DNA of 64,000 bases, from NCBI RefSeq assembly GCF_000150275.1, contig NW_002060943.1, positions 6,064,559 through 6,128,558 on the forward strand, given 5' to 3'. Positions 24,432 through 36,427 of this stretch are shown here, one piece after another (the stretch's first letter is position 1; every line of letters begins with the position of its first letter). Both the position numbers and the translations under genes were made by a program. A model generated the notes under the pieces. The model was not told the DNA's origin. It ran no database searches and saw nothing but the letters and a program-made list of their open reading frames with translations. This DNA is from Trichoplax adhaerens. Lineage: Eukaryota; Placozoa; Uniplacotomia; Trichoplacea; Trichoplacidae.

Positions 24432-25556
24432 ATGAAGGGTTGGAATTGGCAAAATACGCCTAATGGAAGTGTTGATAATTCTACAACTCAGCATAATTAT
24501 TCACCAATATATACATTTCAAGCTATAGCGTTGTCTGTCGCAGTTATTGCTGGATTTCCAGCTAATATTATCACCTTAATAGCTTGTTGTTACAGAAATC
24601 GTCTTAACGTTGTTTCCAATATATTTATAGCTAACTTGTGTATTTATGAATTATGTATGATATTACTTGATTTTCCTCTATCTCTAGTGAATGCTGTTAA
24701 TGGCCGACAAATTGTAACCAGCTCACTATGTAAATTTCAATGTATAATTGGTACCATGTGTTCAGCCGGAATTATTTTATCATTAGTTTGTGTTACCATT
24801 GATCGCTACTTTACAATTGTAAAGCCCATGAAATATGGTATGATTATGACTATTCGTAAAGCTGTTACCATGATTATATGTGTTTGGGTTTATGTTTTCT
24901 TGTTAATTCCAGCTTATTATATACCAGAAGTACAACCTACTTGTTTATATTACTACGAAATGTCCAGTTGCTTTACAAATTGGGCTCAATCGCCTATCGT
25001 TGGATATTTTATCCTTGCAACATGTTATGGCACGGCGCTAATCGCCATGATATACACGTACTGGAGGATATTCGTGATTGCGCGCCACCATAATAAAGTT
25101 GGAGTTGAACAGTTGAAAGAATTAACAAAGAATGGTTACACTAACCGACCTTCCATTACTCAAATGAGAAGAAAAGGATATAAAACTATCAAAGTTGTTA
25201 TCGTTATCCTAATTACATATATTTGTTGTTGGACGCCTATAACCATATTAGCAGCTACAAATATTCAGAAATTTTCAGATATGCCACCTTGGGGTTTAGC
25301 GATTGCGAATTGCTTGGTTGTTATCAATCCTACAATTAATCCAATTGTATATGGTATTATGAGTCAAGAGTATAGGCATAGCTATCAAAGAATATATCGT
25401 ATAATTCGAAATAGTCAGACAATACGTCGAAGCTTAATTATTCCATCACAAGCTTCATTTGCAACGAATCAAAAGGATGGAAACGGCAATTTGTCTTTAT
25501 CACATGATGTCATAACGACAAATCACGAAAGTAGAGAACAAGAAACAGTAACTTGA
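24432..25556 (+). CDS. Rhodopsin-class GPCR, melatonin/opsin-like group, orphan
   Basis: Intronless 374-residue receptor, unrelated in detail to the 1-16 kb cluster. An in-frame TAA at 24417-24419 fixes this ATG as the start. The N-terminus has NGS and NST glycosylation sites. TM3 starts at C100 and ends with IDRY (124-126) and IVKPMKYG. The ECL2 cysteine is C180. TM6 has CWTP (266-269) and TM7 has NPIVY (303-307), followed by GIMSQEYRHSYQRI, reminiscent of melatonin receptors. TM2 has E73 where Asp 2.50 is expected. The position equal to the opsin retinal lysine is V297, so it cannot be a conventional opsin; a lysine-less placopsin-type receptor is possible. The C-tail is Ser/Thr-rich. The ligand is unknown. 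Confidence 0.88.
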   Translation: MKGWNWQNTPNGSVDNSTTQHNYSPIYTFQAIALSVAVIAGFPANIITLIACCYRNRLNVVSNIFIANLCIYELCMILLDFPLSLVNAVNGRQIVTSSLCKFQCIIGTMCSAGIILSLVCVTIDRYFTIVKPMKYGMIMTIRKAVTMIICVWVYVFLLIPAYYIPEVQPTCLYYYEMSSCFTNWAQSPIVGYFILATCYGTALIAMIYTYWRIFVIARHHNKVGVEQLKELTKNGYTNRPSITQMRRKGYKTIKVVIVILITYICCWTPITILAATNIQKFSDMPPWGLAIANCLVVINPTINPIVYGIMSQEYRHSYQRIYRIIRNSQTIRRSLIIPSQASFATNQKDGNGNLSLSHDVITTNHESREQETVT

Positions 25557-28102
25557 ACCTTATAGCATGCTGTGAAATGTCATTAATGCTTTGATCAGGT
25601 TATCATTGATTACCAATTCACTATATACAACATAATCCTATGTAACTACAGAATGTAAACTTTGTAAAATGTGGTATACGCGCATAACATAAAAAAAATG
25701 CGTATAGAATCCGATCATAAATTATAACGCTGATGAAATTTTGTGTTACCACAGAATTTGCTATTATTTATAACATAATCGTAATTATACGCTTTGATTA
25801 CATTATCTAAATTTCTTACTAATCTGATATAAATTTCATCGCTAATGCCTATACATTCCACGTGTTAAACACTATAACTATAGTGCACTCGATATCACCT
25901 ATACATAAAAGGCTATCCTAAGAAATTGTAGACTGGATATACCATATGGCCTTTGTACTATCAATTCAACTATTATCTAGTTCTTTCACTATATAGAATT
26001 GCACAATAAGGAATACAATAAATTTACAACAAATTTGTTATTCCTAATGAATATTGGGTTAATATTTGACTGTGTGTGTATATCAGGAGATAAGCTTAAC
26101 AGTCCTAGAGAAAAATGTTGTACTTATTGTTTAAGGTAACGACATTGCTATGAGTTGTTGCACCTATCGTTGCGGTACGTTTACGTTATTCTATTAGATC
26201 ATCCCGCTATTGAGGAATCTATTAATCAAAGATATTATCCAGGATTAATGAGTACGAGCTAGTATACACGTAGTATGCACAGTACAGAGTTTGTAGGAGT
26301 CAGCTAATAATATCTGACTAAAACAGAGTTATGGAATATGATACACACAGTACTGGATGTCTATAATATTACTTTTCAGACAGAGAACCCTTGACTTAAT
26401 ATATAGTTATTAAGGATTAGATTAGGTTCGTGAGGACTTATATAGGCAAGTTATAATTGTAAAAATCTTGATTAAATATTATTTTGCAAGGCGATAAGTT
26501 ATACATTATAGCTATTGATATGGCCCATTTATGATAATGGATAATTCTATAATGAAACTAGCATACTGGTTGAACCACCAAAGCGATAAAATCAGGTGTC
26601 ATGAAGTGACCTTTATTAACTAATTCTTATTTTGTTTTCGTCTGCTAATATGCTTTGATATTTTTTGATACTACCGTTATATATGATATTATACATAGCT
26701 TTTTATACCTATGAATCGATAATTAAATATACATATAATTCGTATATACGTAGATGCACTATACTGTACGGTAATCTGACAGATTTTTTAATTTAAGCTT
26801 CTAGTTCAGCTTTATTTGAAAGAAACTAGTGGTTACCGTCCCTCTGACGATTGGGAGATCGTCAGTATTTAAAGTCGTATTGTAGGTAGGTATCGGAAGG
26901 ACAAACCTGACTGTACATTCGCAGTGTTTAGTTTTCTTGTAGTAGCAGTTTTAATTTTCTCAAGTTACAACTGTCTATTTGTAACACCATAATATTACAA
27001 AATCATTAATTAATCTTTAAAAGAGTTCTATATAGTGTCTAATCATTTACCGTTTGCGAAAATACCGATAACCACTACCTATACAGAGGGAAATACGCTC
27101 CTATAAGCTGGATTTCTCGAGTAGTATCCTAGTCCACAAATTTTAGTGAACGACTTGACATCATTGTCATATTATGCGACTATCCATCTAAACAGTTACG
27201 GAATTTAACTGGATACGTTTAGAATTTTGTAATTGTCATGTGAATCGGATGTAGAGCGTTGTAATTGTGGGCCAAACTACTATCTCCGTGAGATTCAACA
27301 TCTTAAATAAATGATTTAAGGTATTAAGATAACCAAATAGCGAAAATTGTGGATTGATAGTTGCATCGTAATGTTTTCGGCTAGCTGGATGCACACAATA
27401 TCGATGATCCTGAGTTTCCTAGAGTTTTACACTGTTATCCACCGCTATTTGCTTTTTAAAATCTACACAAGAGACGTGTAATTGTAATTAAAACTAAGAT
27501 TGTCACGACCTACCATCCCGCCAAGAACTTAATCCCAGTAATATTGCAAAATAAGTCAAATATTAAAAATACAGGCTTTAATTTTACTTGTGACGGTTTA
27601 TGATTATACAGCTATCATAGTGACAGCAGGCTTCACCTCATCAATGTCAACTTAATCATTACAATAATTCAATTATTTTAATGGAATAAATAAAAGCTAC
27701 TAAAGGAAACACATGATTTCAAAAAATATTAACACTAGAATCAAATTTTTAGCTACTTCATGTGCGACTATATTCTGATCAGGAATGACAAAAAATAGGT
27801 CAACTTGATAATGATATCGCTACCACAGAGAGTCAAGACCCTATACAGTACAGAATTAATGTGGTGAATCATAACAAGGTATGCTACTGAACGTGCCTAA
27901 AATTAGTCAAATAATAAACATACGCTGACAGCACGGATGTAAGCCAAGTTTCATGATGATCGATCAAACTAGTTCCAGTTGAAAACGTAAGGATTACAAA
28001 TTTTATAATAACTGACGTTCTCTCAATACAATAAACTATAGCTAGCAGACATACAATAATAGGAATTACTGTAGTATTCTGCCTGATGGTTGAGGCAACG
28101 AT
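25557..28102. other. Intergenic DNA between the receptor and thymidylate synthase
   Basis: No gene is supported. It contains one compact hairpin (26844-26865) in a locally more GC-rich patch (about 26830-26940). The right end is the 3' flank of thymidylate synthase. Confidence 0.5.
26844..26865. repeat. Hairpin, 8-bp perfect stem
   Basis: CTGACGAT (26844-26851), a six-base loop TGGGAG, then ATCGTCAG (26858-26865). No gene is attached to it. Confidence 0.7.
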
Positions 28103-29977
<1,875 letters not shown>

Positions 29978-30290
29978 CCTGATACTACACTGTCCATAAA
30001 TAGCAAATATGAAAAATCAACTTAAGTCATGACTAGCCGGAAAGCAATCCCTGACTACCTACCCGATGAAATAAACTTGATTGCTTAGTTTGAAAAAATA
30101 GAATCAAATTTGGCAGCAATGGAAGCAATAGCGTCCGCCGGTTCATGTACTGCATCAACGAGTGAATATGCGCATACTGTCTCTATCGTTTGCTCACACT
30201 CTACGGTACTGTACTACGTATTAATGCACGAGTTTACCTCCACTTGCTTGATCAGTATGGGTGCTGCCACAACTTGTAAACATATTTAAA

Positions 30291-30311
30291 TTTGGCGCAA
30301 ACTTTTGGCGC
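30291..30311. promoter_or_regulatory. Two tandem E2F-type sites upstream of thymidylate synthase
   Basis: TTTGGCGC occurs at 30291-30298 and again at 30304-30311, the second followed by GC to give GGCGCGC. TTTSSCGC is the classic E2F/DP site, and thymidylate synthase is a known E2F-controlled S-phase gene in animals. The start codon is at 29977, so the sites fit a promoter position if the 5' UTR is short. No other gene start was seen nearby. Confidence 0.6.
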
Positions 30312-30833
30312 GCTTTTATCCAAGACTGTAGTCCAAAGTCCGGATGTCCGCAGCCGCTATCTCATTTCTAGTGGTCTAAAACTTTGAACTTTACAGTTAT
30401 ACTGGGCAACAACATTTTCAACTGTGTGGAACATTCATACCCATACACCCTTCTATGGGCCAAATTTTGATTGGTGTTTGTATGGCAAGAAGTGAGAAAT
30501 GGATTGTGGCTGTGGTCAACTCAAAATCAATGGACACCGATGTGGACCACAGTGAAAAACTAAGTTATGTCGTAGACACAGTAACATACTCTTGCTCTAG
30601 GCCTAGATCTGGATAAGGTATCATTTATTGGTTTAAAATGATCACAAAATCGGCGTACAGTCATAGTAATAATGGTCAAGGCATTTATTTGTCAATGCTG
30701 AAATCAGGCTAAATGTCAATTATGGAGGAATGCACTACTATATTTTGTGGGCTAGACCTGGATGTGGTTTTTCGTTAGCTATAGACATACCTCGATGAAT
30801 ACAGTAGTGCGTTATATATATATATATATATAT

Positions 30834-30954
30834 AACCCGCTTTCTTCGATACGTTTGGATGGTTAAAACTATAAGTAAAACGCTCAAAAAATAGTAATCG
30901 TTATTATTAAAACCGCCCATTTGCGATCAGTTTTGTACGAATTGATGCGAAAAT
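30834..30954. repeat. 121-bp direct repeat, unit 1, with leading (TA)n run
   Basis: Runs from AACCCGCTTTC to GATGCGAAAAT. It matches 30997-31117 with one visible mismatch (GATCAG here, GATCAA there). It is preceded by a run of about 11 TA dinucleotides at 30813-30833. Confidence 0.9.
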
Positions 30955-30996
30955 GGCCAACTTCGGGTTTTGGCCGTAACCTATATATATATATAA

Positions 30997-31117
30997 AACC
31001 CGCTTTCTTCGATACGTTTGGATGGTTAAAACTATAAGTAAAACGCTCAAAAAATAGTAATCGTTATTATTAAAACCGCCCATTTGCGATCAATTTTGTA
31101 CGAATTGATGCGAAAAT
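30997..31117. repeat. 121-bp direct repeat, unit 2, with leading (TA)n run
   Basis: Second unit, offset by exactly 163 bases from unit 1 and also preceded by a TA run (about 30982-30995). The 42-base spacer includes GGCCAA and TTGGCC, which can pair. Confidence 0.9.
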
Positions 31118-31164
31118 CGTCATACCGAATGGATGGACTATCACGAACCATTATAATAACACTA

Positions 31165-31196
31165 CAAATCCGAGCTTTTAGTAATGCTCGGATTTG
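31165..31196. repeat. Hairpin, 11-bp perfect stem
   Basis: CAAATCCGAGC (31165-31175), a ten-base loop, then the exact reverse complement GCTCGGATTTG (31186-31196). It lies 48 bases after the second 121-bp repeat. Confidence 0.85.
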
Positions 31197-33342
31197 CACT
31201 ATTACTACAGTACAGTATGCTACTCCATTTCAATCGATACACTTGCTTCCATCAGCATAAAACGTATAATTTTTTACCGGACAAAATGGGACGCGAGAGA
31301 AATGAAAATAATGCAATGGAATGGAGCTGGATCAGGCTAAGGCACTAAGCTCAGCAGGTTTTGCAGATCTCTGCTGTACGTGCAGTGTACGAATATTGCA
31401 TTGTCACTGATGTTAAATACAATGGCAAGTCGGCTTTTCTATGCTTCATCAACAACCATAAACTACTAAAGTACTCAATTTCTGAAATTGTGTAGGTCAT
31501 GCAACAATACTGAGTCAGGAACTCTTCAAGAGAAAATTTATTTTCTCAACCAGTGCTCCATACAATCCCATTCTTGATACTAGACTTATGACGTTTTTGT
31601 ATTTTGAAAGAAATCGTGGATTGAGAGTGTGGGAAATATCGAAAAAGTCCATGGCAGTTACGTACAGTAGTATCAAATTTTTTTTAAACTACTACACACA
31701 GTAGAGATTACAAACTTCCAGGTTTGCCAATGATTAGGCTGTTGCAATTTGGCGTTAATGTTTACTCCGTAAATGAATGAAAAACGTAGACAAGGTTGGG
31801 GCTCAAAACCAGACTGCAACAGGCTAGTACCGTATAGAGAATTCTCTGCACCTAGATGTCTTTGAACTATGCACCGGAATCATTTAATATTGACTAAAGC
31901 TAATCTTATTAATTAAATGGCTGTGTTGATATTCGAATGGCTAGGGTGTTAAAATAATAAGATAGTATACCTCCCCAATATGTTGTAGTGCAACTAGTCT
32001 TAACTTGCAGCGTGCATACTTTACAGGTATTTTGTCTAAATTGCTCTAGTCATTACAATATTGGCCTAGTCAATTAAGTAATAAATAGCATGACTTTGGC
32101 TAATTTTGAATGATCTATTATGCATCATGTAGTATGCATCCCGTTCACAATTGTGCCTAATCGTATCTACTGCATGACAGTGCATGTTTTTAAATATTTA
32201 GAATAGTACATTAGTAGACAAAGTTAACGGAACTACTAGTACTCTGTAGTATCTATAGTGTTAACGAACAATTGATGTGCAGAATTTACAAAAATCAACC
32301 CTGTAAAAATAGTCCTGCTCTATAGATCAGCTTTCCAATTTCACATGTACTATGGTGCACAAACGACAAATATTGTATCACTTAGCATTGTATATTATAC
32401 CAATAATATAATAGTCTAATTAATAGAATTCAAGTAATTTATACCTATGCACACTTATCTACAGCATGACACAATATCATGCATTAAAATTTCTAACAGC
32501 AAACAGAAACTCTTTTACAACACTATGAAATTACATCACCAGTTTAGTACAGTATTTCCATTCGTGCATGAATTACAATAGAACAAAAAGAAAAAGAATT
32601 TCAATAGTTTTAATAATTTCCAGTAAACCTTTTAATCTACAAAAGCGATGACAAAACGCATACGGACATTGATGTTGTGTGGAATTTTATAGGATACCAC
32701 TTAGGCAATTGACCACAATATAAATTAAACAATATCAGAAATTGCCTCAAACTGCGCTCTGTATTTTATGCGGAGTCTATTCATGAATAGGTGTGATATC
32801 CGCTGAACTGAATATTTATTATATAGCACTTGGCAAGTTTGATGTGTTATTTTCAAACCTTCGTGCAATTCGTCAGCAAAAGTATTCATCACTACTGCAT
32901 ATCGTCAAACACCCGAAAAGGTATAGTATTTATTGGCCAATTAGTAAAGAAAGCGATGACGCACATTCTGTTCCAGTGCAAGAATAACTTTGGAATCCCC
33001 AAGTATATATTATTTAGGATATCTGCTTTTGAGAGTATAATTGCCTCTTATTAATATCTGCATGATTCATAAGATCTAACCGAGCTAGCTCATTGTCCAA
33101 ATTTGACCCATAATTTACACTAGCTAACTTTGCGGTAATTGTATTATTTTACTTATGCTGATCTACGCGTATTTTCACATATAGGCATTAGTGTTATCAT
33201 ATTACTGCAGGGTTATCGATATTAGCAGCTCAAGATATTGATTACTACTTATAATTAGTTATATAGTACATAACAGTGCATATACGTATATATACAGGCT
33301 CTATATCAGGTTGATTTCACTTTGAAATATTAAGCCACGATA

Positions 33343-34197
33343 ATGAAGAAAGCCTTGAAAAAGACTAAGAGAGCAGTTAGTAGGAAACTGCTTAAGAAAT
33401 CTGACAAGCATACCCTGGAAGCAGCTACGGATGCACAAGATGATGAACGAGCAAGAGCCCTTGAAGCGAGTGATGCTAGTATCGTTAATGATGAACTTAA
33501 GGTCAACTTGAACAAAATTCAAGACGAGAAAACTAGACAATCGATGGTGCCCGAATTTGCCGAGGTGATATGTGAATTTCGCGAATCGTATAACACATAC
33601 AATCCGTTTGAAAGCTATAGCCCAATCAAGATATTTCAAACAGTTGAAGATGAAGCAGAAAATGATATAGTTGGTCAAGAGGGGATAACTGACTTCAGCA
33701 ATGATATGATCGAGAGTTTAAATAATAGATCTGTCTTGAACACAATGGAAGGAGACGCTTTTGCAGGTAGGTAAAACGATATACTTTTTATTATCATAAA
33801 AAAAATCTAAAAATTGATTCTTGTACATTTATTTTCGTTAGCTCAAATTCCAGAAATTACAGAGGAGACAAGTGAACACCTAAAAGATGAAGATCCTGAC
33901 GGTCATCAACTACCGATTTGTGAAACAGCTGATGTCATGTTTGAACATGAAGAGGTTGCAAGCGTAGCCCCTGATTCCTTTAAAAACGAGCAAGGATTAA
34001 GACAGGAAGACCAATGTCACTTAGATAAAAATCATAAGCGAGAGAAGTCTAGTGATGAGCTTCTGGAATGTAGTCAAGAAGTAATCAAGGAAAATCCTCT
34101 AAATAATACTACATCGCCAATTTATGAACCTCATGAAAATCCAAAGAGAACTTTTACCTCGGTTTGGTGGAGAATTTTTTTAAGGTGCTGCTACTAA
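33343..34197 (+). CDS. Unrecognised two-exon acidic protein
   Basis: Exon 1 33343-33766, a 75-bp intron, exon 2 33842-34197, joining in phase to give 259 residues. An in-frame TAA at 33331-33333 fixes the start. The N-terminus is strongly basic (MKKALKKTKRAVSRKLLKKS). The rest is acidic, rich in Glu, Asp, Asn and Ser and probably disordered, and it ends FTSVWWRIFLRCCY, a hydrophobic tail that could touch membrane or be lipidated. I do not recognise the family with confidence. The start (AVSRKLLKKSDKH) and residues near 80-105 (ESYNTYNPFESYSPIKIFQ) faintly resemble the two ends of the ICA69-type AH/BAR domain, with the middle missing; this is weak. Its coding composition is clearly less AT-rich than its flanks. 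Confidence 0.7.
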
Positions 34198-36055
34198 AAG
34201 CACAAAATCGTTAACAGCGAATGAATATATCAAATAAACGAACTCTGTAGAAGTTATCGGTTTTCATCACCACTTTTTTTTGTTACTTATAGGTTTAGCT
34301 ACCTCAATATAACTTAAATCACAGTGTATCACCTTCGAAATTTAAAGTTGGAATTTACTTCAGTGAATAAACTTTGGTCATTGCTAAAACACAGTTTAGT
34401 CTCTAATTTAAATTATGCTAAGCCAAGAAACATAGAAATAAGATATGGAACTGTTCTTAATCGAAATCGTTGATATTTAGCTGATTTACACATGAAATAA
34501 TTGAAAATTTTTCCGTATCATTCTATTTGCAGCTGTTGTAAACTTGACATATCACCTGAAGAAGGGCTTTATTGAACTTATCTGTTTAATATTTATACGG
34601 AGTATTCTGCCATTACAACAGACTACGTAATAGAATATTAATTATTTGCTTAATTATACTTAGCTGATATAACTTCAAAACTTTTAAGCTAAATGTTCGA
34701 CATCCAAATTCAAAGACGGCAATAAATTTCTGTAGACAATGATGAAATTTCTATAAAGTACAGTTATTGATTATATTTAGATACGCTTAAAATTTAAAAT
34801 GCTAGCGATAGTTGCCTTTTAACATATCCTTTATGTAAATATCGCTGTAGTATTGCTATGTACTTGTAAATCTGCAATCTTTGGAACGATCAGTAAGTGA
34901 ACCCTAATATTTAATATTCTGCTTTATCTTGATGTAATTACTGCAAGAGATCGACTATGATAAACGAATGGACTGTAACTTGCAATGATAGTTCTATTCA
35001 AATCAATATCCACGTAAGTTTATGTGTATACTGTGGATCATATTCTTAGTCGATATAAATGCTAATGCCAATTGGTCTTGCTCTCTTTTGAGGTTCGGTT
35101 GCGATGCCTCTCTTAAATAGACATTATATCACTATAGTAAAAGTAATATAATCGCCGAAAATATAGAAAAAAAGGGTGTGTAACTTACACGGAGTCATTT
35201 ACGAACTTCGATATGAAATTTATTTATAGTGGATAAGCTAAACCGCCATTAAGCTATTTATTGCTAATTGTAATTATAACCAGTAGCTTTTGCAACTATT
35301 TCACTCGCGAGTCAACGTGATCTGCAATTTTGTGGACTTTGAACAAGTTAGATTGGTCAAGTCAAAATCCATAAATGGGTAGATATCATTGCCTAATACA
35401 TGTGTTACCGTGTTAGTCCATTTGTGCTATGCTACCGCCTATATAATATATCACCAATAATTTAGTCAATAAATAATCATGCACTGATGATACAACAGTT
35501 GTTATAGGTAATTACCTAGGTCGACTACATCATTAATCCATATAGATTAGTAAAAAACATATGTATCGTCTGCTTTTAATTCTAGATTTGATAATAGCGA
35601 ATAAATCGTTTGACCTATAAATCTACAGAACCAGCATGCAAAGACTTTAAGTAAAAGCTGTAACATAAATCATCATAGGTTTAAATCCTACTGTGTTTGC
35701 ATTTTAGAGAAAATATCGTCAGCCACTCCCCAATGATATTAAATTCACGAATAAAAATCCAATTTTAAACGCAATTTAATCTGACAATGCAGAGCATTTT
35801 TATTCAAATACTTATTTCTAAATTAAACCATCAAAAAGATACATGACGGATTATTGTTTAAAATATACGCAGGATAAAAGACTTCAATCTAACCAGTAAA
35901 TCTAACTGGTTACAACACAAGATAGTAACGGATAGATTGTTAATGCATTCAGATTGTGCTAACTATTAACCAATTCAAACTATTTCAAAGTCACAATATT
36001 ACTAAAACATCATACGAGTTTTACTGACAATTCTGATGATAACTTGAAATTTAGC
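34198..36055. other. Intergenic DNA, nothing recognised
   Basis: Low-complexity AT-rich sequence between the two-exon gene and the small minus-strand gene. A T-arm-like string near 35678 has no matching acceptor stem. Confidence 0.5.
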
Positions 36056-36352
36056 TTATAGAACTTGTTTAGCTACAATCCGCTTGAACTTGAGCTTGTC
36101 CCCAAATTGACCTAGATCCCCCTTCAATTTAGAAGCTGATGCTTCGATGAAACCTTTGACACTCTCTACGCTATCAGCGGTCGCCACAATGACGAAATGT
36201 GTGCTATCCCCAGTATCACCCACATCTTGATAAAGGTTTAGAGTTTTGAAGCCAGGTGAGCTGGAAATATCTCCTGCATTTGTTTTGAACCAATCTACAG
36301 CCACGCTAGATACGCTGTTATCGACCGTAACATCTACGTGATAAAGAGCCAT
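36056..36352 (-). CDS. Small single-exon protein, possibly a dimeric alpha/beta-barrel fold
   Basis: 98 residues from MALYHVDVTV. I chose this ATG over one 25 codons upstream (36427) because the upstream extension is hydrophobic and unlike the rest, while the beta-strand pattern begins exactly here. The predicted order is strand (YHVDVTV), helix (VAVDWFKTN), strand (FKTLNLYQDV), strand (THFVIVATA), helix (ESVKGFIEASASKL), strand (KLKFKRIVAKQVL). That beta-alpha-beta-beta-alpha-beta order is seen in ferredoxin-like dimeric alpha/beta-barrel proteins (ABM-type monooxygenases and relatives). No cofactor residues can be named. It probably acts in the cytosol as a dimer. It stands alone, with no close neighbour. 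Confidence 0.75.
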   Translation of the reverse strand: MALYHVDVTVDNSVSSVAVDWFKTNAGDISSSPGFKTLNLYQDVGDTGDSTHFVIVATADSVESVKGFIEASASKLKGDLGQFGDKLKFKRIVAKQVL

Positions 36353-36427
36353 TTTATTGTAGTGTGTTAAGATGTTGAATGTCAAGACGATTGCAGAATT
36401 GGATACCAGGAATGGACACAGATTCAC

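Larger units (their letters stand above)
29978..33342. other. Intergenic, repeat-bearing and less AT-rich DNA
   Basis: Contains the thymidylate synthase promoter (to about 30350), a 121-bp direct repeat with TA runs (30834-31117), a strong hairpin (31165-31196) and scattered CAGTAC/TACTGTA strings. Frames at 30738-30920 and 32793-33054 look like chance. No protein gene is supported. The base composition from about 30100 to 31900 is less AT-rich than the surroundings, so a dead mobile element is possible, but I see no transposase. Confidence 0.45.

Noticed and set aside
33301-33678. Minus-strand frames over the 33343 gene
   Set aside because: Antisense shadows; the plus strand has an upstream stop, an in-phase splice and coding character.
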